Counted from the stretch's first letter, positions 33,786 to 42,983 are shown. The stretch: DNA of 64,000 bases from Escarpia spicata (GCA_963995525.1 OZ023210.1:24863073-24927072); one strand, 5' to 3'. Program-made: numbers and translations. The notes: a model not told the origin generated them from the letters alone.

Positions 33786-36700
33786 TTACACGTCCACCGG
33801 ACCCGTGGTGATTCCGTCCTCGTTGACCATGCGGTTGGCATAGAAGTAGGTCAACGCCGCGCGTTCCTGGGTGTACGTCAGCACGGACGAGTGATTGACC
33901 CGGAACCCACGGTTCACTCCGCTTCCACTACGACGACTGGTCAGCACGTCCAGGAACGCCTGCTTTTCGATGGTGTTGAGTCGTTTGTTCAGTCCTTTGG
34001 TGGTGTATTTATCGACCGTACCCGAACAATAGTAGGTCTTGCTGCACAGTCCCAGGAAACACTCGCCGGACCATTCGACCTTGAAGAGACCCGGTGTTCT
34101 CTTGTCGTACGCTTTACGCGCCTTGCAACACGTCTCGGTGCCGTTCCACGGACGTCCGGCTAGTCGACAGCGTATGTAGTCGTTCCGATGATCGTCGCAA
34201 CATTCGGACGGTAGCCATTCGGAGCGGTGACGATAGTAGTGGTCACGTAGTGCCGGGGTCACGAGGTCGTCGACGGACTCTCCGGCCAGAGCCAAATAGG
34301 CGCTATCCGTATCGGTTTCGCAGTACTCGAACAGCGGACGATCCACGTACCTGACCATAAAGTCGTAGTAGAACTCCAACATGCGTAGTTTGGCCCACTG
34401 CAACACGAAGAATCCCACGTGCGTAGGCAGAGTGTATTTGACGGTGCGCTTGTGCATTTCGATCTCGTACGCATCGGTGGTGACGACGTCGAGTTGACGG
34501 AAGCGACGATTGTTGATCACGGACGATGCGCTCTTCTCCTTGCAGTAGGTGACTTCGCGGTGCTTATCGACGTTGGTGATAAATTTCCCATACGAAGAAT
34601 TACCCATAAGTTTGTTGGTATCCGCGATCATAGCCTTGTCGGGATGGGCGTCTCCTTCGCGACGTGCGGTGGACACCGCCTCGCCGAATCGTCGGAAGCA
34701 GGCGACCGGTGTGTACTCGATGACCTGGTAGACGTGCGTCACCTCGAGTCCGTGCGCGAGGTACCATCGCAAGAGTGGTGTGGCGAGCAATATCTTATCC
34801 CCACGATAACTCCCGACGAGCATGCGACGCGGAGTCGCCATGATGTCGTGTTCTTCAGCGTAGCGACGCATGAACGGTCCGAGGTCGTCGCGGGTCAGGT
34901 GAATGTTCTTGAAGATGGGCTGCATCTCGGCAAAGTGCGCGCGCAGTACCTCCGGTACACATATGTCGCACTGAATCATACCGAACACGCTACCGTTGCG
35001 CACTCCTGTCAGGATCTGTTGTGTTGTCATTTTCCAGCGCACGTGTCGACGACGTTGTCGAACGTCCAGAAACTGTTTCACGCACGGATCGCGTCTCTCG
35101 ACCTTCCACTCGCATTCCCACATCTCGACGACACTCACAAAGTGTCGAAGATAGGTCGTGTTCTTTCGCGTTTCGGCGAGCAGTTGCGTCATGGGTTTCC
35201 CGTTGATCTCGTTGACCTCACGACCGGTACACGGACAACCGTGATAGTAGCACCCGTGAAATTGATAGGCCGTCTTCGTTTCACTGCACCAACCGTCCAC
35301 CGATAGTTTACCGATGCGTTTCTCTCGACCGTTGTTCTGGTGACGTATGGCGAGTCCCGTGCTTTCGGACTCCCACGTCAGCCATTCGGCAGCCATCTGA
35401 CCTGTGGGCTGTGCCGCTTCGGGTCGGAACTCCTTCTCTTCCCGTCGTCGCGTGTACCACCCCGTTGGCATCTCTTGCGATATCGACCACAGATACAATG
35501 CATTCGCATCATAGCCAACGATGGACTGACACGTTCGAGCCGCATCACCGTAGTCGTTACGACGTATCTTCGTGACCCCCTTCTCGTGGTGTCTGGTGAA
35601 GATGAGTGACGGTCCTCCGACGATGTTCTCTCTGACGAGCTGGTGGACGTCCTTGTTCGTCTCGTTGAAGAGCGTAAAGAACGTCCTCTTCGGCACGTAG
35701 GTGAACAGATAGGACAAGGTCAAACCAGGTATACTGATTCCTTGTTTGAACATGTCGATACCGCGGTGTCGGTAGAAGTCGAACTGTTTGGCGATGGCTT
35801 CCAAGAACGGCACGACGTCCCTGTTGTTATACCAGACGAGAAAGTCTCGTAGAGTCTCCATGTCGTTGTCTCGCCACACCTCCCGACATCGCGTGTAGTC
35901 GTCGTCGGATATACCTTCGTTCTTCAGTCGACTGAAGAAGGCCTCTTTGGGAGGTAGAGCGGTGTCGTCGAGTCTCTCCAAACTGTCCATGTATTCGTAC
36001 GGGAAGTGACCTTTCGTAACCTTGCAACCGTACGCTTTCAGGTACTTGTCGTACGAGAATCCCGGGGCGATATAATGAGTCATGTCGAGGAATTTGAGGT
36101 CGTCCGTCGTTAGACACATAAACGTGTTGCCGCGTTTGATCACGTGAAACGTCCCTGCATCCTTCCTCTCTTCTTCTTCCTCCTCCTCCTCCTCTCCGTC
36201 CTCTGTTGGTGTCTTTTCAGACAGGAAGTAGGGTACCAGGAACTGTTTGACGACGTTCAGATCGTACCTGCTCGAGTTGAAGCCGATGACGGGCAACTGA
36301 TGAAGCCAACCGTACAATTGACCCATGAGAGTTTTGTAGGGATTGGTCGGTTTTCGCCGTGACTCGTTGTCGTCTCCTTCTGCGGCGGATGCCTGCTGTT
36401 CGTCCCACGTCGTGATAGCCTCCCCGATTTCGGGTAGTGTGCCCTCGTAACTGTCTACGATGGCGTCGTAGGCTGCTTCGCTCATCGTCTGAAGGATACC
36501 CATCATGTCGGCTACCAACTTGTTGCTGTCACCGTCCGTGATCAGACATTGTACCTGTTCGAATCCGGGTACGTTACTCGCCAGGGACACGCTCAACGGT
36601 ACGTGACGAGCCACCCAGTGGACTTTGGTGCTGTCCGACGGAAGCTGTGACGTATCGAACCAGGACTCGAAGTCGAAGGTGGCACGATACGGATAGTAGC

Positions 36701-38195
36701 GCAAACACTCGGTAACGTGAATGTTTTCGTCGTCCAAGCACTGGAAGACTGTCGGCGACGGATGGTAGACACCACCGGGATAGATCTTTCGCACGCCTCC
36801 CGTACACCCACGCTCGTGTCTCTCTAGGTGGTATGCGTCTTTCCATAGCGCGTCGCCACACTTCCTACACCGATAAGAGTAACAGTACATGTTCACGTCT
36901 TGTATGTAGGAACAGTGTGTCGCGTGAAGATTGACGTACATCGTTTCGGGATAGTGACACAAGGACCGGCGTACGAGTTCGGCAGTCGCCTTTCCGCCTT
37001 CTTCTTCCGGTTCGACGAGCTTGTAGACGCACACGTTGGTCTCAAAGGTGGTCTCGATGCGATAGAGATCGTCCATTGTCACCCCGTCAAAGTCTTTCAT
37101 TGTCACTCCATCACAGTCGTACTTCGCGTAGAGTACCCGCACAGCGGGTTCAAGGTGGTATCGATCGCATCCACGATGCAGAGCCAGACACCGGAAGAGA
37201 CACAGATTGTCGGTGTACTTTGTCTTGTTGACGGGGTCTCTTTCCAATCCGATGACGGCTTTGACTCGTTTGATGTACCTCGGTAGTGTGATATCCACAC
37301 ATCCTATCGGATGATCTACGATGTGATTGACGAAGAAGGTGACATTCGTGACCACCTCGCACACCCATTGACTGTCCGGACGTTGATTGATGACCCACTG
37401 TAGCACGTCTGTTTCTCGGATACGTTCCAGAAACGCATCAAAGTCTGCAGTGTTTGTGATCAGACACGGTTCGTCGAGGTAACGCCCGCAGCAGTTACAA
37501 GACGAATGATAATACCTGTACCTATTCGTGGTCTAGTTCCTTAGAACAAAACCATAACTAAGATTAATCTTAAAGGCGTGCGTCTGTTCGCGGAACATGA
37601 TCTTCAGTGACGGTTCTAGGGCGCTCGTGTACAGTGTCGATACTCTGTAATTGTACCTGGATTGCACGGGTCCTCTAGCCGCGTGGGTTCGGATGGTCAT
37701 CCAGTGATCTCGGACGATGTCTCGTAGTTCCCTCGATAGAGTATCGGCGAAGGGGAGTCGGGGTGGTGGTTGTATCGGGTCGTCATCGTCGGCAGTCACA
37801 CGTGGTCGCTCTGTGCATCTCACTCGTTTGGGTAGGGGTGGCTCGCTCGCTTCCGCAAGTCGGCTGCATACCGTCTTGATGTGACGTAGCAGGGCGTCAC
37901 GTCTCGTGAACTCACGTGCACATCTCTCGCAGCGGTGTAGTGTTTTTTGTGAGGTGTCACAACCCTTCCTGTTGTGACGTAGCAGGTTGGCACGTCTCGT
38001 GAAGTCTCTTCCACATCTCGAACAGGGGTGCCTAGTACTTTTTGGTGGTTCGCCAGATGGTACCACTCGTGGCGGTGGTTTACTGTAAGCATGATCGTCG
38101 TCGTGTGTTGATGTATGCGTTTGGTCTATGTGGCGTTGTATGTCAGCGTGTGTGTCGAGCACGAGACCACAGTGACGACACGTGTGCTGCTTCAT
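33786..38195 (-). CDS. POLB: Protein-primed family B DNA polymerase with N-terminal zinc fingers, one in-frame TAG
   Basis: Replicates the element. The - strand frame is open from ATG at 38195 to 33786 apart from a single TAG at 37533-37535, so the gene is about 1,468 codons. Before the TAG: three C2H2-type fingers (CRHCGLVLDTHADIQRH; CSRCGRDFTRRANLLRH; CERCAREFTRRDALLRH), a linker and NLSYGFVLRN. After it: 42 codons without any Met, then the polymerase proper. Motifs, numbered from LQWVINQ at 37403: finger-like CRKCGDALWKD (180-190), Exo I FDFESWF (244-250), Exo II IGFNSSRYDLN, motif A VGYDANALYLWS, motif B KLMGNSSYGKF, motif C ETDTDSAYLAL. All catalytic residues expected are present. No Met lies between the TAG and the polymerase, which makes two separate genes unlikely: it is one gene with a nonsense change or a read-through codon. 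Confidence 0.93.
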
Positions 38196-38487
38196 CGTCT
38201 ACCTACAACTGAAGGATAGGAGATCCTTGTACGCGTCTATATATCCTAGTGTATGAGTGTGCGTGTATATAGACGGAGGGGAGGCGTATGTATTCATCGA
38301 TCGTAACGAGCTATGACAAGAACAACAGACACCGGATTCCTGGATTATATACATACATACATACATCTTTATTCATTGAATTATACAGTAAAAGTGAGTA
38401 TAAGAAAGCTAAGCTAAGCGCCTACAGCGACAGACAAGCGGCGCCTATAACCCCAGCTATAGCGTAGGGGCGCATTTCCTCTTGACT
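38196..38487 (-). promoter_or_regulatory. Spacer upstream of PolB with TATA-like boxes and a polyadenylation signal
   Basis: On the - strand AATAAA at 38368-38373 probably ends the transcript of the preceding gene (stop at 38488). TATATA-type boxes at about 38239-38244 and 38266-38271 precede the PolB start at 38195. Element copy 2 (38440-38481) lies just after the upstream gene's stop. A TACA run is at 38348-38365. Confidence 0.45.
38440..38481 (-). promoter_or_regulatory. Intergenic element, copy 2
   Basis: GAGGAAATGCGCCCCTACG, variable centre, GGGGTTATAGGCGCC on the - strand, matching 33723-33762 except in the centre (one copy is 2 bp longer). Confidence 0.5.
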
Positions 38488-39069
38488 TCACTGCAGACGC
38501 TTCTGGAGTGAGTCCGTGATATACGAAACGTGTTCAGCGGACTCAATGTTCCGTGCCAGTTCTCTGCAAATCGTCTGCACGGCCGTATCGAGGCTACATC
38601 GTTTGGTGACGAACAGGACCGCAGCTAAACTCTGGATATTTATTTCCAGGTCCTGTACGCCACCAAACAGAACCGGATGTGTCCACGGCATCGTCGTGTC
38701 CGTTTTGGACCACACGATATGTCCGTCGGTGGCTATATCGAGGGTCGAATCATCCGTTCGGAGTGTCTCGTATTCGGATGTATCGTCATCGCAAGTCATG
38801 TCCAATGACTCGTCGGACGGTGGCGGTGGTGTTGCAGACTCACACGACATTTGCAGAGTCGTCACGTGACGCTGGGCGTTTAAATGCGTCAGGAGAGTCT
38901 GTCGCAGTGGGGTGTGGTGACGGTGTCTTTTTCTAGGTGCCCACTCTAGCGGCTTCTCATCATACGATCTTTGAATGAGATGTAGTCCGCTAGAGGGAGC
39001 AGCGCTGACCTGACAACACAATAACAACAACATTAACAGGGTGTTTCCTCGTCCAACAGAGGTATACAT
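38488..39069 (-). CDS. Accessory protein with signal-peptide-like start, unknown function
   Basis: 193 residues, not recognised. It begins MYTSVGRGNTLLMLLLLCCQ, which looks like a signal peptide cut near VSA/APSS, then a basic stretch (RKRHRHH), an acidic Ser/Thr-rich middle (DMTCDDDTSEYETLRTDDS) and a C-terminal helical region (ICRELARNIESAEHV). Its first 37 nt overlap the 3' end of the next gene (39033-39614). The hydrophobic start is written by a T/G-rich run ending in CAG/GTC that could equally be an intron acceptor, so the protein may instead be the 3' exon of a spliced transcript. Confidence 0.5.
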   Translation of the reverse strand: MYTSVGRGNTLLMLLLLCCQVSAAPSSGLHLIQRSYDEKPLEWAPRKRHRHHTPLRQTLLTHLNAQRHVTTLQMSCESATPPPPSDESLDMTCDDDTSEYETLRTDDSTLDIATDGHIVWSKTDTTMPWTHPVLFGGVQDLEINIQSLAAVLFVTKRCSLDTAVQTICRELARNIESAEHVSYITDSLQKRLQ

Positions 39070-39614
39070 CGCACACGCAGGATGGCTTGCACACGTGTTA
39101 TGATGTCACATGCCCGCTTCGGTGTGTCCACCATAAACCTGTAATGGTGTACTGCACATTTCACGCTGTCTTGGATCAGATGGCTACGTACCAGGTAGAT
39201 GACATTTGTCTCACTTTCGAAAGTGCGCCACAATTCGTTGCTCACGAACCGAACGACAGCATCGCGTGCTACCAGGGTCATCTCGGAGCGCCAGACCTCC
39301 CTTCCCGTCGTGTCGTCTTGTAAGTACCAGGGCTGCGGCGCCTTCGGTGATCCGTCTTCCGTCTCATCCGACACGGTTATACCACGACTACGGAGACTCG
39401 TTTTCACTCGTGACACGACATCACGTGCAAACCACGGTGCGTGCGATTCGCACACCAAATCGGATACTGCCATATCAAAAGCATGAAATATACGCGAACG
39501 ATCTACTTTATACACGTCTTCGTGAACGTTCGCGTAGCGAAGGTACAGTGCTTCGGCTACCTGACGAATGCATGCAGTGGTTATAGTGGCTATAAATAAC
39601 TCGTCATCTATCAT
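39033..39614 (-). CDS. Accessory protein with two internal repeats, unknown function
   Basis: 193 residues, not recognised by sequence. Residues about 16-86 and 121-191 align with each other: FARDVVSRVKTSLRSRGI against RACDIITRVQAILRVRCI, each ending in a DE-rich turn (SDETE, LDEET), with RS..I......AV upstream in both. This shows an internal duplication of a mostly helical unit of about 75-80 residues. Its ATG overlaps the TGA of the candidate exon at 39611-39799 (ATGA). Confidence 0.55.
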   Translation of the reverse strand: MIDDELFIATITTACIRQVAEALYLRYANVHEDVYKVDRSRIFHAFDMAVSDLVCESHAPWFARDVVSRVKTSLRSRGITVSDETEDGSPKAPQPWYLQDDTTGREVWRSEMTLVARDAVVRFVSNELWRTFESETNVIYLVRSHLIQDSVKCAVHHYRFMVDTPKRACDIITRVQAILRVRCIPLLDEETPC

Positions 39615-39799
39615 GTACTCCGTTCGTCAGACCAATCACTATCAAAATCATCATCGTTAGCAACATCATCGTTATCCTGATCACTAGACCATGTACATGA
39701 CCCCACGTGAATGACACTTGCCTCGTCATTGAACGACAGTCGACGTTTCACTCCACGCACGGGGGTTGACAGAACTGCCTCGGATGACCGAGGAGACGT
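39611..39799 (-). CDS. Candidate spliced 3' exon encoding an acidic protein tail
   Basis: On the - strand a TTGTAG acceptor-like site ends at 39800, followed by 62 sense codons and TGA at 39611-39613. The reading includes STPVRGVKRRLSFNDEAS (possible nuclear signal) and NDDDFDSDWSDERST. It has no Met, so it would need an upstream exon. The stop overlaps the next ATG. No donor is assigned; the RPA-like gene ends at a GTAAGA motif (40076-40081) but joining there would not keep the phase with this acceptor. Confidence 0.35.
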   Translation of the reverse strand, partial: TSPRSSEAVLSTPVRGVKRRLSFNDEASVIHVGSCTWSSDQDNDDVANDDDFDSDWSDERST

Positions 39800-39836
39800 C
39801 TACAACATACGGCAGAACATCATAGTATCAAATAGG

Positions 39837-40086
39837 TCTAGGAACAGGGTCTCTCTCTCTCTATATATATATATTCCGTCTGGGGGTGTCACCTACTCTT
39901 TCGTTACTGTCAGGTGGCGCCTCTTACAGGAGTTAGGAACAGCCTCTCTCTATACTCCGTCAGACGGCGCCACCTAACAGTAAGTTACTGTCAGTTGGCG
40001 CCTCTTACGGGAGTTAGGAACAGAACCTCTCTATACTCCGTCAGAAGGCGTCACCTGAGTCGCTGTCAGTTGGTGGTTCTTACGAG
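39837..40086. repeat. Tandem repeat, unit about 80 bp, three copies
   Basis: Units contain AGGAACAG, CTCTCTATACTCCGTCAG, GGCGCCACCT and ACTGTCAGKTGGCGCC. The last partial unit overlaps the stop region of the RPA-like gene. Confidence 0.75.
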
Positions 40087-40568
40087 TGGATTATTTCCAG
40101 TGCTATCACGGTATAATTTTGATACCCTGCCTTTCTTGTCTTTCTAATTGTCACCCTAGCCTGTTTGCCACGTAGGACATTCAGTGATTGGTGGCGTTCG
40201 TCGCCGGATTTAAGCGACATATAGTCGCTTGCTGTCATTCCTCCAACGACCTCCTGTACTAGCTGGTCAAATCCTGTTGCCCACACTTCATTGCCCTTGT
40301 GATCAGCGAAAAGCAGGCCCGTAGCATACTTGTAAACGGTAGTTCCCTTCTGACGCCCGTGCACTGAACATATACTAACGTTATGGTGCCCTCCTTTCGT
40401 CGTTTCAAGAAGGACTTTCCGATTACATATTTTACATGCCGGGTAACATACGTATTCGGGGGACAGAGCACATGTTACTAGTGTCAGTGGACGAGTAAAT
40501 GCGTACGTTCCGTCACTTACTTGTTCGAGTTCCGACAGGAGCATTTCCTCGTTGTTGGATGTCGCCAT
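40080..40568 (-). CDS. RPA70-C/Rfa1-like zinc-ribbon OB-fold protein (single-strand DNA binding)
   Basis: 162 residues. A zinc ribbon C-x2-C...C-x2-H (Cys45, Cys48, Cys67, His70; CYPACKICNRK and SICSVHG) is followed by an OB-fold pattern: YKYATGLLFADHKGNEVWATGF, shown here only in part as FADHKGNEVWATGF, then VVGGMTASDYMSLK and a basic strand region (ARVTIRKTRKAGYQNY). This is the layout of the C-terminal DNA-binding domain of RPA large subunits. Likely binds single-stranded DNA displaced during protein-primed replication. A TATATAAA box at 40651-40660 lies about 85 nt before the ATG. The gene is intact and on the same strand as PolB. Confidence 0.75.
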   Translation of the reverse strand: MATSNNEEMLLSELEQVSDGTYAFTRPLTLVTCALSPEYVCYPACKICNRKVLLETTKGGHHNVSICSVHGRQKGTTVYKYATGLLFADHKGNEVWATGFDQLVQEVVGGMTASDYMSLKSGDERHQSLNVLRGKQARVTIRKTRKAGYQNYTVIALEIIHS

Positions 40569-40650
40569 CTTGTCGTGTAGGTATCGGTGAAGAGCTTTGA
40601 ACGGCAGCGAGACTGAGAGAGAGTGTTTGTCTTGTTGGATTTACCGTGGG

Positions 40651-40660
40651 TTTATATACA
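40651..40660 (-). promoter_or_regulatory. TATA box of the RPA-like gene
   Basis: TGTATATAAA on the - strand, 83-92 nt upstream of the ATG at 40568. A CTCTCTCTCAGTC stretch about 30-40 nt downstream could hold the start site. Confidence 0.6.
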
Positions 40661-40810
40661 GTTCAATCCCTCCAGGGATCGAGCGCGTGACACCCCTAGA
40701 TGATGCTATCGCGCCCCTGGCTGTTCACATCTTATCGTGCGCGTGACCTTATCTCTCACTCTCCCGTACTTTGTCACCGCGTGGCTGCCTGTCTGTTTTT
40801 AATGAGCGCC

Positions 40811-41368
40811 TTATGTAAGCCGTATAGAGCGCTGTCTAACGAAGTCTCTCACTTGCATAAGTATCACACCGAGTATATTCTTACCTGGTTTGTTACGGTT
40901 TGAGCTCTTACCCCAAAACCCTTCTGCACTGGGTACATTCTCAATAAGTCGTGCGTCACCTGTAGCCAACAAGCGTTGTCGTAGTTTAGAGGTACGAAAC
41001 TTGACGGCTACTATAGCATACATCACGCTCCGACGTTGTGACAGCCATGAAACGACTCGATTGGGTATCCAACGAATGGTTTTACTCCAGTATTTCGCCT
41101 GTATTCCAGTGCGCGCGGTCTGAATCTTTCTCGCTGTGTTCTCGTCGTGAAAATGTCTAGCTTTTTTAAACTGATATGCTGCTTCTATGCAAATAAAGAC
41201 TTCGCCCCATATATGTATCTCACATGGATAGAAATTCGATAGGAAGTGACCAGCACCTCTGAATTGTATATCCAAGCTCTTGACCGCCATATGTTTCATC
41301 GCTGACCACTCACAGAGTTCTTTTCTTCTGAGTGTATTGTTAGCGTTCTGATAAGGCGCATTCCACAT
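40811..41368 (-). CDS. NADAR-domain protein (YbiA-like N-glycosidase superfamily)
   Basis: 185 residues. The domain runs from about 33 to 176: IQFRGAGHFLSNFYPCEI, FICIEAAYQFKKARHF with the expected catalytic Glu62, AKYWSKTIRWIP, WLSQRRSVMYAIVAVKF, LRQRLLATGDARLIEN, then GFWGKSSN (Trp152) and GKNILGVILMQVRD. These are the standard blocks of NADAR/DUF1768 proteins, which split N-glycosidic bonds of riboflavin intermediates or, in some members, remove ADP-ribose from guanine. In a Polinton the role is not known; reversal of host ADP-ribosylation of DNA is a hypothesis. The gene is complete. Its 5' end lies in a region duplicated at about 41600-41715. The previous gene on this strand would be the one at 41976-42711, which is on the other strand. 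Confidence 0.85.
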   Translation of the reverse strand: MWNAPYQNANNTLRRKELCEWSAMKHMAVKSLDIQFRGAGHFLSNFYPCEIHIWGEVFICIEAAYQFKKARHFHDENTARKIQTARTGIQAKYWSKTIRWIPNRVVSWLSQRRSVMYAIVAVKFRTSKLRQRLLATGDARLIENVPSAEGFWGKSSNRNKPGKNILGVILMQVRDFVRQRSIRLT

Positions 41369-41716
41369 GGATTGTCGTCTAGTTGCACTTCGTAAACATC
41401 ACGCGCTTATCGCCAGCTGCTTCCTCTCTCATGGATTGTCGTCTAGTTGCACTTCGTAAACATCACGCGCTTATCGCCAGCTGCTTCCTCTCACATGGAT
41501 TGTCGTCTAGTTGCACTTCGTAAACATCACGCGCTTATCGTCAACTGCTTCCTCTCTCGGCTACATAACCAGGCATCGCCCACGTGCCGCCCCTAGACGA
41601 GTTCTTTTTCTATCTTCTGTATTGTTAGCGTTCTGATAAAGCGCATTCCACATGGATTGTCGTCTAGTTGCGCTTCGTAAACATCACGCGCTTAACGCCA
41701 GCTGCTGCCTCTCTCA
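41319..41716. repeat. Tandem and dispersed 64-bp repeats upstream of the NADAR gene
   Basis: Unit ATGGATTGTCGTCTAGTTGC, then CTTCGTAAACATCACGCGC and CCAGCTGCTTCCTCTC. Three head-to-tail copies (41365-41558) and one at about 41650-41715. A longer block including TATTGTTAGCGTTCTGATAA (the 5' end of the NADAR frame) is duplicated at 41333-41430 and 41619-41710. Confidence 0.8.
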
Positions 41717-41922
41717 TATGACTGGTTTGTACTTTACCACGTCGAAATTTTCCATAACCGCATTGCTGGCTACATAACCAGGGTTCGCCCACGTGCCACC
41801 CCTAGATGATGATGTCATACGTCCCTGGGTCTTCAGTGCTTTTCACACACCGGTATTTTTCCACGGTACAGTGTGTCTTACAAGTTGCCTTCATAGTGTG
41901 TCTGTATGCATATGCTCTATCC

Positions 41923-41931
41923 TATATATAT
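41923..41931 (+). promoter_or_regulatory. TATA box of the spliced + strand gene
   Basis: TATATATAT-type box about 45-53 nt before the ATG at 41976. It fits a start site near 41955. Confidence 0.5.
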
Positions 41932-41975
41932 ACTAGCTCGTTTGTTACATTCTTCATATCATCTCATTCGCTACT

Positions 41976-42475
41976 ATGTCGACGATACCTTGGGCTCAAC
42001 TGCGTGCTGAATGGTGTCTTCGCGATGCGTGGATGCGTTCTATGTCATCGTCGACGATGTCTTGGTTGCAACCGCGTGACGACTGGCGTGGTCTCGAAAT
42101 GTAAGTACTTTTATTATTATAATTTAATATATTCTTTGTTTCGTTCGATATATATCCTATACATATCATACTATAATCACAGTGTTCTTCACGTAAACTA
42201 CCTGTGACGTCTCGCCTCTATTATTCCCGCGTTGTTATGTGTCACTCACGGTTGTCTATATTTACCTTTCAGGGCTGCCTGTGCCACCGATTGCCATGAT
42301 TCGTGTTGTTCACCGCCACCTTGGTCCGAAATGGAGGATTGCATGTGAGTGTTCAACGATTACAACAATACTTTTACTACCTTATTTATGTTTCTCTTAC
42401 CGCGTTTCTCATTCTCTCCAATGGCTTATTCCACCTGGTTGTACTTCGCATAATATTCATTTATACAGTGTATAT

Positions 42476-42518
<43 letters not shown>

Positions 42519-42711
42519 TAGTTTTCATATATGTTCCAGAGAGGAGGAACTCCGCGACAATCATTACAGCTTGTTCTGTCACGTACTACGCGAACTCCAG
42601 ACGACACGGGCTACCTTTGATGCTGACCCTGTTCCTTCTTCTCCGGTGGAGGATGTTATCGAAGATTGGGATGCTGAGATCAGGGATGCTGAGATCAATG
42701 TTGAACGCTAA
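41976..42711 (+). CDS. Three-exon spliced gene for a Trp-rich, acidic protein, unknown function
   Basis: Exons 41976-42100, 42273-42344 and 42540-42711. Introns have GTAAGT...TTTACCTTTCAG and GTGAGT...ATATGTTCCAG borders. Phases match at both joins and the combined frame of 369 nt is open, giving 122 residues. Exon 1 begins MSTIPWAQLRAEWCLRDAWM and contains a second related unit (STMSWLQPRDDWRGLE), an internal duplication. Exon 2 is Cys-rich (AACATDCHDSCCSPPPW). Exon 3 has ELRDNHYSLFCHVLRELQ and an acidic end (VEDVIEDWDAEIRDAEIN). A TATA box precedes it and ATTAAA-type signals follow near 42796. It is the only + strand gene of the element. I do not recognise the protein. Confidence 0.6.
42482..42516. 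repeat. AT microsatellite in intron 2 of the spliced gene
   Basis: Plain AT dinucleotides, about 35 bp. Confidence 0.85.
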
Positions 42712-42870
42712 CATGTTATTGATGGACGATAATTATAAAACAAACTATTCAACTGTGCTTTTTGAACACTAACATGTTGTTGATGAACGCTCTTTATTAA
42801 AAACCTAATCAACTTTCAAACTGTGGTGTTTTTTTTTCTTTTTCGGTTATTCCCTTAGCACTAATTCTTC

Positions 42871-42947
42871 ATACATACATACATACATACATACCTCACA
42901 TATTTAAAAGTTTCATATATATATATATATTTATAAACATTATTCAC

Positions 42948-42983
<36 letters not shown>

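Noticed and set aside
34419..35306. 295-codon open frame on the + strand
   Set aside because: Antisense to the DNA polymerase gene, whose catalytic motifs prove the coding strand.
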